DNA from: a virus
Virus record (IMG/VR): IMGVR_UViG_3300046003_002281
Coordinates: 1 to 48,727 of that record
Reading direction: 5' to 3' (one strand)
DNA length: 48,727 nt
The position numbers and the translations under genes are program-made. The notes beneath the pieces are model-generated. The model was not told the DNA's origin. It worked only from the letters and a program-made list of their open reading frames with translations, and made no database searches. Below, one piece after another: positions 6,527 to 14,529 of this stretch; position 1 is the stretch's first letter; the number at the start of each line of letters is the position of its first letter.

Positions 6527-6694
6527 TTATTTATAATATGCCATAAGACATATTTTTTTGACTAAGCTCTTGCTGTAGCCATTATCAATAAGATCAACAA
6601 TAAGTTGATCTAACGAATTACCCAGACCACAGCCGTTATAGCCGTAGTCTAAGTAGTGGTGCTTCAGTTCTGTGTATAAAGTTTGTAAGTTCAT
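6527..6694 (-). CDS. Hypothetical 55-residue protein, first gene of the leftward operon
   Basis: Starts at 6694 right after AAGGTGAT and ends in TAA at 6527. The product starts MNLQTLYTELKHHYLDYGYN and ends SLVKKICLMAYYK, helical with many tyrosines. It lies directly downstream of a strong promoter (6745-6774) and an inverted repeat (6717-6737), so it is the leader-proximal gene of the sixteen-gene set. Function unknown. Confidence 0.55.
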   Translation of the reverse strand: MNLQTLYTELKHHYLDYGYNGCGLGNSLDQLIVDLIDNGYSKSLVKKICLMAYYK

Positions 6695-6716
6695 ATCATC
6701 ACCTTGTGACTTAATC

Positions 6717-6737
6717 GTTTTGAGCCAATCTCAAAAC
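6717..6737 (-). promoter_or_regulatory. Perfect inverted repeat at the start of the leftward operon transcript
   Basis: GTTTTGAG (6717-6724) and CTCAAAAC (6730-6737) form a perfect 8-bp repeat around a CCAAT loop. It begins just downstream of the expected transcription start of the promoter at 6745-6774 and lies before the first ribosome-binding site. It could be an operator or a 5' stem-loop in the mRNA. Confidence 0.55.
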
Positions 6738-6744
6738 ATGGTTT

Positions 6745-6774
6745 ATTTTAGATCATTTGTTTACACTATGTCAA
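6745..6774 (-). promoter_or_regulatory. Strong predicted promoter of the leftward small-gene operon
   Basis: Read leftward, TTGACA (6774-6769) and TAAAAT (6750-6745) are 18 bases apart. The sequence after the -35 box (TAGTGTAAAC) resembles that of the second leftward promoter at 8212-8242 (CATAGTAAAC), suggesting that the two units share control. Confidence 0.7.
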
Positions 6775-6818
6775 CAATTATTTTCAATCGCTTTGAATTT
6801 ATTTTAATCGATTTATTC

Positions 6819-6852
6819 TATCGCCTATCGCCTATCGCCTATCGCCTATCGC
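6819..6852. repeat. Heptamer microsatellite (TATCGCC)
   Basis: Nearly five tandem copies of TATCGCC lie in the non-coding stretch between the two leftward operons, 12 bases before the hexamer array. Confidence 0.85.
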
Positions 6853-6864
6853 TTTATATGATAA

Positions 6865-6992
<128 letters not shown>

Positions 6993-7017
6993 AAAAAAAG
7001 GGGACATATGTCCCCTT
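6993..7017 (-). terminator. Terminator of the 8147-7027 leftward unit (perfect 20-bp palindrome)
   Basis: AAGGGGACATATGTCCCCTT at 6998-7017 is a perfect palindrome. On the minus strand it is followed by a T run (A at 6993-6999 on the plus strand). It lies ten bases past the stop at 7027. The centre ACATATGTCC resembles the TATATGTCCT boxes at 1294-1320, so it could also be bound by a protein. Confidence 0.8.
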
Positions 7018-7026
7018 GGATCGGTT

Positions 7027-7185
7027 TTATTTGTTTAAATCGTTTAATTCTAGCAGGATATATTCTATTTTTCTCATGAATATAGCTATCAATCTATTTT
7101 TTGAATTATGGGTAGAGGTTTCCAACCATTCTATTTTACCTATATACCGTTCTAAGTCTGTTAACAAATATTCTAAATTATCCAT
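7027..7185 (-). CDS. Hypothetical 52-residue helical protein
   Basis: Starts at 7185, two bases after the upstream stop, and ends at 7027 just before the palindromic terminator. The product begins [20 protein letters not shown] and ends [14 protein letters not shown], an almost uninterrupted amphipathic helix or helical hairpin. It is likely co-translated with the larger gene and may be its small partner. No family recognised. Confidence 0.55.
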   Translation of the reverse strand: MDNLEYLLTDLERYIGKIEWLETSTHNSKNRLIAIFMRKIEYILLELNDLNK

Positions 7186-7187
7186 TT

Positions 7188-8147
7188 TTATGCTACCAAA
7201 GTTAAGGGAATAAATCGGCTCTTAAGTGATCCATGGACAATGATAACTGGATCGCTTTTGTTTGTACCGACACCGCCCGAGCAAGCTTTACACTCTACGC
7301 AAGTTAAACGCTTACCTTGCTCTGCACTAGCAGGACATTCAAACTCACCTTTTAAAACTGGCTCGCTGGCTGATCGTACACGAAACGTACGATATCTTAA
7401 CAATTTAGCTTTTGTTCTATCTTGCTCATTATCGGCACTTGCCATGCATAAATCCATTACATGATCAGCCTTTCCTGATTGCCATTGATGAGTGTATCCT
7501 AGGTGACCTTTTGCATTGGTCAGTAATAAATCCCACACATGACGGGGAACACTCGCTGGATCGCCATATGTGCCAAGTCTTACCATTTTACCAGCGACGG
7601 GATCGTTAGTTGATGGATCATAGATTGGATAGTTACCATTAAGCAATGATTTGTAAACCATTGTTACCCCTTGGCCGACGTTCACATAACACGCACCGTC
7701 TAAACCTCGCCGATGAATACATGATCCACAAATAGACACATCACCCAGACTTTTAAGATTCTCTAATGGGCTTAACCCATTGTCAGCGAGTATGTAAGTC
7801 TGGACGACATCGCCCGTCTTAACATTGCTTGATCGTTTAGTGATTGCGACCACTACGATGGGTTGACCATCAAGTAGACTTGCACCTCGATATAACACAT
7901 AACCTGTGGAATGTTTCTTTGTAGGTTTCTTTGTAGGTTTCTTTGCAGGATTTTCCCAATCTGTAAAGATCATCTTATCACCTGCGATCATTAGCTCGTC
8001 GCAATGATCCTCGGTACTAACACATGACCATTTTTTGCTAATACGGCAATAATCCCCTTTTATATAGGATTTCTTGCTTGTATCTTTACGGGAAAACATT
8101 TCACCCTTTGGTAAAGATTTTAAAGATGTTGTTGTTAAGTGTTCCAT
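7188..8147 (-). CDS. Conserved phage protein with paired cysteine motifs (DUF7227-like)
   Basis: Encodes 319 residues. After a lysine-rich linker with KKPTKKPTKK comes the part I recognise as a widespread phage/plasmid family of unknown function: KTGDVVQTYILADNG, SLGDVSICGSCIHRRG, ACYVNVGQGVTMVYKSLLNG, RLGTYGDPASVP, GHLGYTHQWQ, ECPASAEQGKRLTC and ECKACSGG. The CxxC and C-x-x-C pairs could bind zinc or an iron-sulphur cluster. The DUF number is from memory. The gene is first in a two-gene leftward unit with its own promoter and terminator and is bracketed by microsatellites. Codons for the KKPT repeat are themselves a short tandem duplication. Confidence 0.65.
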   Translation of the reverse strand: MEHLTTTSLKSLPKGEMFSRKDTSKKSYIKGDYCRISKKWSCVSTEDHCDELMIAGDKMIFTDWENPAKKPTKKPTKKHSTGYVLYRGASLLDGQPIVVVAITKRSSNVKTGDVVQTYILADNGLSPLENLKSLGDVSICGSCIHRRGLDGACYVNVGQGVTMVYKSLLNGNYPIYDPSTNDPVAGKMVRLGTYGDPASVPRHVWDLLLTNAKGHLGYTHQWQSGKADHVMDLCMASADNEQDRTKAKLLRYRTFRVRSASEPVLKGEFECPASAEQGKRLTCVECKACSGGVGTNKSDPVIIVHGSLKSRFIPLTLVA

Positions 8148-8211
8148 ATAATCACCTTGGATAATAATTAGAAAAAGAAAAAAGAGCGTACAAGCAACCG
8201 CCTGAATGTCA

Positions 8212-8242
8212 ATTATAACAGTAATAGTTTACTATGTGTCAA
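8212..8242 (-). promoter_or_regulatory. Predicted promoter of the 8147-7027 unit
   Basis: Read leftward, TTGACA (8242-8237) and TATAAT (8217-8212) are separated by 19 bases, or TTATAA by 18. The region just after the -35 (CATAGTAAAC) parallels the other leftward promoter. Confidence 0.6.
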
Positions 8243-8363
8243 TTAATTTGTATTAAAACATCGATTAAGAGTCTGAAGGATTAAAACTTGCCCATCACCT
8301 GAGACAATTGACTACACGTTAACACCAACCGACTAGAATAACCAAACCAAAACGGAATAAAAT

Positions 8364-8487
8364 CACAGGCTAACGGCTCACAGGCTATCGGATCACAGGC
8401 TCACAGGCTATCGGATCACAGGCTCACAGGCTCACAGGCTCACAGGCTCACAGGCTCACAGGCTCACAGGCTCACAGGCTCACAGCT
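8364..8487. repeat. CACAGGCT octamer array with interspersed ATCGGAT units
   Basis: Eight uninterrupted CACAGGCT units run from 8417 to 8480 with a partial ninth. Before them are degenerate units in which CACAGGCT alternates with AACGGCT or ATCGGAT. The array is non-coding and lies upstream of the leftward promoter. Confidence 0.9.
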
Positions 8488-8537
8488 AATAACTATCTAT
8501 ATTTGTATATCTAACGGCTAAAATCAAAATCGAAAAG

Positions 8538-8604
8538 CATAAGGACTTTTAACCATTTAGAAACAAGCAAAAACATAAGGACTTTTAACCATTTAGAAAC
8601 AAGC
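8538..8604. repeat. 31-bp tandem direct repeat
   Basis: Two identical copies of a 31-bp sequence starting CATAAGGACTTTTAACCATT occupy 8538-8568 and 8574-8604 (period 36). Each carries an AGGACT core similar to the AGGACA/TGTCCT boxes near 1.3 kb. Confidence 0.85.
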
Positions 8605-8702
8605 GGAACCAGGATCTAAACACTACCCCCTATGCCCCGTTTTTATATATTTTGACCCCAGTCTCTTACATAGTATTCCGCACAGCCAATCCCCAATTTT
8701 CA

Positions 8703-8820
8703 AAACACCCTCCCCCTTATTTACAATAAGTCAACATAAAAATTTTATATATTAATTTTAGAAACACCCCCTATGTATTTATATTTAGTCAACAAAAAAT
8801 TTTATATTGTAATTTTTAAA
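8703..8820. repeat. Imperfect 59-bp AT-rich tandem repeat upstream of the late operon
   Basis: Two copies of a unit of about 59 bases share AAACACCC at the start (8703 and 8762), AGTCAACA (8729 and 8787) and AAAAATTTTATAT with a following TAATTTT. The second copy has the ACCCCCTAT box (8766-8774). Position just upstream of the terminase genes suggests a duplicated late control element. Confidence 0.6.
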
Positions 8821-8869
8821 AAAGCATGTTACAAATGCTCAACAAACTACAACCCAACCTGTAGACAGA

Positions 8870-9340
8870 ATGATACGACACTCTAATTCCGACGCAATAG
8901 ACGTTATTTTTGACGAGAAAGATAAGTCAAAAGTTTTATATATGAGCGATGCTCATAGCAACACTCCCCCCATGATAAGCGAACAAGCGGCACTTGAGTC
9001 TTTACTCTCTCGCTATGACTATCAGCTTATAAATTCCACAAATAAAATGCGCCAATTTGTCTTGGCAAAGCTTTTTAGAATTGCTAATGAGTCTGAAGAT
9101 GAAAAAAACGCACTCAAAGCATTAGAGACACTTGGGCGTGTTACCGAGATTGGCTTATTTACAACTAAGATTGAAGTCTCTGTGGCTGATAAGCCAACAT
9201 CCGATCTAGAGTCTGAACTCAGGGGCTTGTTAAAGAACTATGCCAAACCTGAAAAAGAAGTTGTACCAGAACTTACTGATGAAGAGCTACGTGGTTACAG
9301 TGTTGATGAAGAGGTAGAGTCTGCGGACGAAGATGAATGA
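8870..9340 (+). CDS. Terminase small subunit, putative
   Basis: Encodes 156 residues; the ATG at 8870 has no clear Shine-Dalgarno sequence and an ATG at 8942 (MSDAHSNTPP) is the alternative. Its ATGA end overlaps the large-subunit start. The core LFRIANESEDEKNALKALET followed by LGRVTEIGLFTTKIEV and a Glu-rich tail ending VESADEDE is the usual layout of small terminase proteins in this phage group. The N-terminal part binds pac or cos DNA and the acidic tail contacts the motor. The call relies mainly on gene order and overlap with terL. Confidence 0.6.
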   Translation: MIRHSNSDAIDVIFDEKDKSKVLYMSDAHSNTPPMISEQAALESLLSRYDYQLINSTNKMRQFVLAKLFRIANESEDEKNALKALETLGRVTEIGLFTTKIEVSVADKPTSDLESELRGLLKNYAKPEKEVVPELTDEELRGYSVDEEVESADEDE

Positions 9341-10869
9341 GTAATCATTTAGGTAATATTGCTCTAAATGAGGAAATACTTACTGCTGCCCTTGCAGCTG
9401 CGCCAGTTAGTGAACGAGCAAAGCTTGTTGAATTGATCGATGAGTTACACAGACGACATGCGCGGGAACAGGCACAGGTAAATTTCTTAGCTTTTGTGCA
9501 AAAGGTATGGCCTGGATTTATTTATGGTCGCCACCATGCCAGAATGGCACAAGAATTTGAAAAAGTAGTTAACGGCGAGAATAAGCGGCTAATTATTAAC
9601 CTTGGTCCAAGGCATACTAAGTCTGAGTTTGGGTCTTTTTTATTACCAGCGTGGTTTCTTGGTAAGTATCCTGATAAAAAGATCATACAATGCTCGCACA
9701 CAGCCGAACTTGCTGTAGGTTTTGGTCGTAAGGTTCGTAACTTAGTGGCTAATCCGCTCTATCAGGAAGTGTTCCCAGGCGTTGAGCTGCAGACTGACTC
9801 TAAAGCTGCGGGTAGATGGAACACCAGCGCTGGGGGTAACTACTTTGCAATCGGTGTCGGTGGTGCTGTAACAGGTATTGGTGCGGATATACTCATAATT
9901 GATGATCCACACTCGGAACAAGAGGCTGCAATAGCTGCAAGTAACCCTGAGATCTACGATAAAGTGTATGAGTGGTACACATCAGGGCCTAGGCAGCGGC
10001 TACAGCCGGGTGGGGCCATAATTATCGTCCAAACCCGATGGTCGAAACGAGATTTAACTGGACAAGTTAGGCAAAAAGAGTTAAATGGGGGCGGAGATAA
10101 GTGGCGTGTAGTAGAACTTCCTGCTATTCTACCTTCAGGTAAACCTTTGTGGCCTGAGTTTTGGACAATAGAGGAGTTAGAGGCTACTAGAAACGCCATT
10201 GATGTTTCAAAATGGCAAGCTCAGTATCAACAGAACCCAACTTCTGAAGAAGGGGCGATAGTTAAACGTGAATGGTGGCAGAAATGGGAGAGTGATTCCC
10301 CACCACCTACAGATTTTATACTGCAAACGTGGGATACTGCGTTTGAAAAACACAACCGAGCAGACTATTCTGCATGTATTACGTGGGGAGTGTTCTATCA
10401 CGCTGATGAAAATGGTATTACTCAAGCCAACATCATTATGCTAGATGCCAAACGTGATCGTATGGAGTTTCCTAGGCTTAAGGAGGCTGTGTTAGATGAG
10501 TATAAGTACTGGCAACCTGATGCGTTGATTATAGAAAAGAAAGCCTCTGGTGCGCCTTTAATTTATGAGTTGCGAGCAACAGGTGTTCCAGTGTCAGAAT
10601 TTACACCAAGTCGTGGTAATGATAAGATTTCTAGATTAAATGCTGTTGCCGATGTATTTGCATCTGGTAGAGTATGGGTTCCAAATACTCGTTGGGCAGA
10701 TGAGGTTATAGAAGAAGTGGCATCATTTCCTGCAGGGCAACACGATGACTATGTGGACTGCGTGTCAATGGGAATATCTAGATTTCGCAAAGGTGGATTC
10801 TTAAGTTTGCGTTTGGACTCTGACGATATGGATAGTGATTTTACACCAAGACAAGCAGCGTATTATTAA
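9337..10869 (+). CDS. terL: Terminase large subunit
   Basis: Encodes 510 residues, the usual length. The ATPase half shows a Walker-A-like loop in LGPRHTKSEFGS (residues ~88-99), the segment KKIIQCSHTAELAVGFG, a Walker B in ADILIIDDPHSEQ and a coupling region, IIIVQTRWSKRDLTGQV. The nuclease half shows the first acidic motif in ILQTWDTAFEKHNRADYSAC, the second in DALIIEKKASG and the last in QHDDYVDCVSMG. It translocates DNA into the procapsid and cuts the concatemer. It is translationally coupled to the small subunit and precedes the portal. I see no truncation or missing catalytic acid. Confidence 0.95.
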   Translation: MSNHLGNIALNEEILTAALAAAPVSERAKLVELIDELHRRHAREQAQVNFLAFVQKVWPGFIYGRHHARMAQEFEKVVNGENKRLIINLGPRHTKSEFGSFLLPAWFLGKYPDKKIIQCSHTAELAVGFGRKVRNLVANPLYQEVFPGVELQTDSKAAGRWNTSAGGNYFAIGVGGAVTGIGADILIIDDPHSEQEAAIAASNPEIYDKVYEWYTSGPRQRLQPGGAIIIVQTRWSKRDLTGQVRQKELNGGGDKWRVVELPAILPSGKPLWPEFWTIEELEATRNAIDVSKWQAQYQQNPTSEEGAIVKREWWQKWESDSPPPTDFILQTWDTAFEKHNRADYSACITWGVFYHADENGITQANIIMLDAKRDRMEFPRLKEAVLDEYKYWQPDALIIEKKASGAPLIYELRATGVPVSEFTPSRGNDKISRLNAVADVFASGRVWVPNTRWADEVIEEVASFPAGQHDDYVDCVSMGISRFRKGGFLSLRLDSDDMDSDFTPRQAAYY

Positions 10870-10968
10870 ATGAATAAAGAATTTAAACAAATGTTAATAG
10901 AATTTTTAGGGTGTGCATTGTTAGTATTGGCAGCCTGCTATGTTTTAACACTTATAACTCCCTGTTAA
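10870..10968 (+). CDS. Predicted 32-residue membrane peptide
   Basis: Begins directly after the terminase stop and is followed by AAGGAAA and the portal start. MNKEFKQMLIEFLGCALLVL then AACYVLTLITPC: a short polar start and one hydrophobic helix. Size and position between terL and portal suggest a real but accessory gene. The lack of an obvious ribosome-binding site lowers confidence. Confidence 0.4.
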   Translation: MNKEFKQMLIEFLGCALLVLAACYVLTLITPC

Positions 10969-10981
10969 ATAAGGAAACATA

Positions 10982-13570
10982 ATGATAGATAAAAGTGTAA
11001 ACCCGGCCCCTATGGGCTTAGATGCCATAGATCAAGAAGAAGACCTAAATCAAGAACCTCTTGAAATTGAGATTGAAGATCCTGAGTCAGTAACGATAAG
11101 TCATGGTGATGAGATTATTCTTCAGATTCAAAAAGAAGTCGATGAAGAAAAATTTAACGCAAACCTTGCTGAAGAGATAGATGATGCAACTCTTGATTCT
11201 CTAGCCTCAGATCTTATTAATGACTTTGAGTCTGATGTAAGCGCACGTAAAGACTGGGTACAAACCTATGTTGATGGGTTAGAGTTGTTAGGTCTTAAGA
11301 TGGAAGAACGCTCAGAGCCTTGGGAAGGCGCATGTGGTGTGTACCACCCACTATTAACTGAGGCTGTTATTAAGTTTCAAGCTGAGACAATTACGGCTAC
11401 ATTCCCTGCGTCTGGACCAGTTAAAACACAAATAATTGGTAAAGAAACAGAAGATAAGAAAGAAGCTGCACAGCGTGTTCAGGACGATATGAACTATCAG
11501 CTTACTGATGTTATGACTGAGTATAGACCAGAGCATGAGCGTATGTTATGGGGCTTAGGATTAGCAGGTAATGCGTTTAAGAAAGTATATTATGACCCGT
11601 ATTTAGGTCGTCAAGTGTCTATGTACGTACCTGCTGAAGATGTAGTTGTACCATATGGCGCATCAAGCCTTGAGTCTGCAGAACGTGTGACCCATGTAAT
11701 GCGCAAGACTGAGAATGAGATACGTAGATTGCAGTATGAGGGTTTTTACAGAGATGTGGACCTTGGTGAACCTTCCAATACTATGGATGACGTTGAGAAG
11801 AAGATAGCTGATAAGCTTGGGTTTAGAGCGTCAACGGATGATCGGTTTAAGTTGTTGGAAATGCATGTTGAAATCAATTTAGAAGGGTTTGAGCATGAAG
11901 ATGAAGATGGTAAAAAAACTGACATAGCCCTGCCTTATGTAGTTACTATTGAAAAAGGCACTGGAACTATCCTTTCAATTCGCAGAAATTGGGACCCTGA
12001 AGATGAATCATGTAAAAAACGCAATCACTTCGTTCACTATGGCTATGTGCCGGGTTTTGGCTTTTATTGTTTTGGGCTTATTCATCTTATTGGTGCTTTC
12101 GCCAAGTCTAGTACTTCAATCCTTCGCCAGTTGGTTGACGCGGGCACTCTCAGTAATCTTCCGGGGGGCTTTAAAACTAGAGGATTAAGAGTTAAGGGTG
12201 ATGATACTCCAATTGCTCCGGGCGAGTGGAGGGATGTAGATGTACCATCTGGTGTAATGCGTGATAACTTCATGCCACTGCCGTACAAAGAACCAAGCCA
12301 AACACTATTAACTCTACTACAAGGAATCGTTGATGAAGGTCGCCGTTTTGCTGGGGCTGCTGATCTTGCTGTCTCTGATATGTCCTCTAATAGTCCTGTT
12401 GGTACAACATTGGCTGTACTCGAGCGAACCCTTAAAGTAATGAGCGCAGTTCAGTCGCGTATTCACTACTCGATGAAACAAGAGTTTATTTTACTACGTA
12501 ACATTATTAGAGATTATTGCCCAGAGGAATATGCATATGAGCCCACAGAAGGTAGTAGACACGCTAAGAAAGCTGATTATGATTTGGTGTATGTTTTACC
12601 TGTCTCTGACCCAAATGCCGCAACTATGGCACAAAAGGTCGTCCAATACCAAGCAGCCTTACAACTAGCACAAGGCGCACCACAGCTATATAACATGCCT
12701 GTATTACACAGGCAAATGCTGGAAGTACTAGGTATACCTAACTATCAAAAGTTAGTGCCTATGGAAGATGATATGAAACCTCGTGACCCAGTTACAGAGA
12801 ATCAAAACATCCTCAAAAACAAACCTGTTAAAGCATTTTTGTACCAAGATCATCAAGCTCATATTGCTGTACATATGTCTGCTATGCAAGATCCTAAAGT
12901 TCAAATGGTTATTCAACAGTCTATGGGTCAAAACCCACAAGCTCTAGCGGCATTACAAGCGGCAATGTCTGCACATATTAATGAGCACTTAGGGTATGAG
13001 TATAGAAAACAGATTGAGCAAACTATGGGTATGGATATTCCTAACTACGGTGAAGATGATACTGACAACCAAGTGACTATACCTGAAGCTATGGAAGTTC
13101 AAATCTCCAAATTAGCAGCTCAGGCATCACAACAGTTGTTACAGCAAAATCAACAAGAAGCTCAAGCACAACGAAATCAACAGAAAGCTCAGGATCCGTT
13201 GATACAAATGCAACAACAAGAGCTGCAACTTAAAGCTCAGGACTTGCAACGCAAAGTAGCTAAAGATCAGTCTGATGCTCAGTTGGAAGCTATGAAGATA
13301 CAAGTTGATCGTGAGCGTATTGGTGCTCAACAACAGTCTACAGGAGCACAAATCTCAGCTAAGATGCAAGATACGCAAGCTCAATTACGAGCAAAGCAAG
13401 ATGAGATGGCAGCTAAGTTAGGTGTGGATGTAGCACTTAAAGAAAGTGAGCGTGCACACCATAAGCAGCAAACTAATCAACAGCATGACCATGCTAAGTT
13501 CTTAGCTGAAAGACAAGCACAAATAGCTGAAAGACAAGCTGAAAGACAGGTAGAAAAACGCAAAAAATAA
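10982..13570 (+). CDS. Portal protein (P22-like, with long C-terminal barrel)
   Basis: Encodes 862 residues, long for a portal. The acidic N-terminus is followed by the portal core: ERSEPWEGACGVYHPLLTEA, AVIKFQAETITATFPASGPV, GLGLAGNAFKKVYYDPYLGR, FVHYGYVPGFGFYCFGLIHL, and the LPGGFKTRGLRV/NFMPLPYKEPSQTLLTLL segments, ending near SPVGTTLAVLERTLKVMSAV. From about residue 700 the chain is glutamine-rich and helical (QQNQQEAQAQRNQQ onwards), matching the extended barrel of P22-type portals that reaches into the capsid. Portals form the twelve-fold DNA channel to which terminase and adaptors dock. The start at 10982 follows AAGGAAA. Family placement relative to other podovirus portals is from sequence pattern only. 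Confidence 0.88.
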   Translation: MIDKSVNPAPMGLDAIDQEEDLNQEPLEIEIEDPESVTISHGDEIILQIQKEVDEEKFNANLAEEIDDATLDSLASDLINDFESDVSARKDWVQTYVDGLELLGLKMEERSEPWEGACGVYHPLLTEAVIKFQAETITATFPASGPVKTQIIGKETEDKKEAAQRVQDDMNYQLTDVMTEYRPEHERMLWGLGLAGNAFKKVYYDPYLGRQVSMYVPAEDVVVPYGASSLESAERVTHVMRKTENEIRRLQYEGFYRDVDLGEPSNTMDDVEKKIADKLGFRASTDDRFKLLEMHVEINLEGFEHEDEDGKKTDIALPYVVTIEKGTGTILSIRRNWDPEDESCKKRNHFVHYGYVPGFGFYCFGLIHLIGAFAKSSTSILRQLVDAGTLSNLPGGFKTRGLRVKGDDTPIAPGEWRDVDVPSGVMRDNFMPLPYKEPSQTLLTLLQGIVDEGRRFAGAADLAVSDMSSNSPVGTTLAVLERTLKVMSAVQSRIHYSMKQEFILLRNIIRDYCPEEYAYEPTEGSRHAKKADYDLVYVLPVSDPNAATMAQKVVQYQAALQLAQGAPQLYNMPVLHRQMLEVLGIPNYQKLVPMEDDMKPRDPVTENQNILKNKPVKAFLYQDHQAHIAVHMSAMQDPKVQMVIQQSMGQNPQALAALQAAMSAHINEHLGYEYRKQIEQTMGMDIPNYGEDDTDNQVTIPEAMEVQISKLAAQASQQLLQQNQQEAQAQRNQQKAQDPLIQMQQQELQLKAQDLQRKVAKDQSDAQLEAMKIQVDRERIGAQQQSTGAQISAKMQDTQAQLRAKQDEMAAKLGVDVALKESERAHHKQQTNQQHDHAKFLAERQAQIAERQAERQVEKRKK

Positions 13571-13574
13571 CCTA

Positions 13575-13597
13575 GAGGCCGCGTCACTTGTGGCCTC
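13575..13597 (+). other. Intergenic hairpin after the portal gene
   Basis: GAGGCC (13575-13580) and GGCCTC (13592-13597) form a 6-bp stem with an 11-nt loop and no T run. It lies between the portal stop and the next ribosome-binding site and may set mRNA stability or expression ratio rather than end transcription. Confidence 0.45.
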
Positions 13598-13621
13598 AGC
13601 AACAGCATTTGGAGATAAATA

Positions 13622-13813
13622 ATGGATAGAGAAGCGGAGATTCTCTTTAAACAAATTGATGACAGAGTAGCGTTATTAACACAAGCGTTAGCGTCTGGTA
13701 GAGCAGAGGATTATGCAGCATATAAGTACATATGTGGGCAGATCCAAGGTTTAGACCAAGCGCGAAGCGCCATAGAAGTACTAACTAAAAAACTGGAGTT
13801 CGAAGACGAATGA
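13622..13813 (+). CDS. Small conserved phage protein next to the portal
   Basis: Encodes 63 helical residues, MDREAEILFKQIDDRVALLT onwards, with ASGRAEDYAAYKYICGQIQG, a pattern I recall from short genes between the portal and the capsid genes of many podovirus-like phages. Role unknown; head-assembly association is inferred from position. The ATG follows GGAG and the end overlaps the GroES-like gene by ATGA. Confidence 0.65.
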   Translation: MDREAEILFKQIDDRVALLTQALASGRAEDYAAYKYICGQIQGLDQARSAIEVLTKKLEFEDE

Positions 13814-14229
13814 GTAAAATCCTAATTGGATCCAATCCAAACAACCCCCAAGTCGTAGGGTCGGTAGACCTTGAGGCTACTAATGAAGAAAAGGCAACAC
13901 AACTGCCTACACCAACAGGATACCGTATACTGTGTGCGTTACCTGAAGTGGAGAAAGAGTATGAAAGCGGTCTTCTTAAAGCTGATGAAACTATGCGGCA
14001 TGAAAATCTTTTGGCTACTGTGTTGTTTGTTGTGGCTATGGGCCCTGACTGCTATGGTGACAAAGACCGTTTTCCTACTGGCCCTTGGTGCAAAGTTGGG
14101 GATTTTGTCCTTGTAAGACCTAACGCTGGCACTAGAGTTGAGATTCACGGAACTGAGATGCGTGTAATTAATGATGATAGTGTTGAAGCAGTTGTTTTAG
14201 ACCCTAGAGGCATTCGGAGGGCAAAATGA
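13810..14229 (+). CDS. GroES-like co-chaperonin
   Basis: Encodes 139 residues. From residue ~34 the order fits the 10-kDa chaperonin fold: PTGYRILCALPEVEKEYESG, a loop segment with ESGLLKADETMRHENL that sits where the GroES mobile loop with its hydrophobic tripeptide lies, ATVLFVVAMGPDCYG, GPWCKVGDFVLVRPNAGTRV and TEMRVINDDSVEAVV. It has an N-terminal extension of about 30 residues and a longer loop before the W-C-K-V-G-D strand. T4 gp31 is a known phage-encoded equivalent that lets host GroEL fold the capsid protein. Here the gene lies between portal and capsid, which fits the same role. Overlaps both neighbours by four bases. Host GroEL partnership is inferred. Confidence 0.8.
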   Translation: MSKILIGSNPNNPQVVGSVDLEATNEEKATQLPTPTGYRILCALPEVEKEYESGLLKADETMRHENLLATVLFVVAMGPDCYGDKDRFPTGPWCKVGDFVLVRPNAGTRVEIHGTEMRVINDDSVEAVVLDPRGIRRAK

Positions 14230-14528
14230 GCAAAACTTTAGATATATCAGATGTTAAAGGCGCACGAGCAAATATTTCAGATATAAAAGTGTTTGGAGAT
14301 GGCGACACATTTAGACTGATTTGTAAAGCATCTAGCGATGAACAAGGTTGGATGAAGTCTACTAAAGCTATGGAGATAGCAGGGGTAGGATGTTTGGTCC
14401 AAGTTACAACTCAACAACGTAATCCTGATGGATCATATTCTATAGCAGAAGCATTATCCTTTGTACCAAATGCTGTTATTGATGTATATGTGGAAACAGG
14501 ATTTCCAGTTTTAATAAAAGGAAAATAA
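14226..14528 (+). CDS. Hypothetical structural-module protein
   Basis: Encodes 100 residues beginning MSKTLDISDVKGARANISDI, with FRLICKASSDEQGWMKSTKA and VGCLVQVTTQQRNPDGSYSI. It looks like one compact beta domain and resembles small uncharacterised proteins found between the portal and scaffold in related phages. It is coupled to the co-chaperonin by ATGA and is one base ahead of the scaffold-like gene. Confidence 0.6.
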   Translation: MSKTLDISDVKGARANISDIKVFGDGDTFRLICKASSDEQGWMKSTKAMEIAGVGCLVQVTTQQRNPDGSYSIAEALSFVPNAVIDVYVETGFPVLIKGK

Positions 14529-14529
14529 A

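Larger units (their letters stand above)
8148..8869. promoter_or_regulatory. Large divergent non-coding region before the late genes
   Basis: About 720 bases with no credible gene. It holds, in order, the leftward promoter, the CACAGGCT array (8364-8487), a 31-bp tandem duplication (8538-8604), an ACCCCCTAT box at 8625-8633 and two imperfect 59-bp AT-rich repeats (8703-8820). The late promoter for the terminase operon must lie here or upstream, but no classical -35/-10 pair stands out on the plus strand. Confidence 0.6.
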
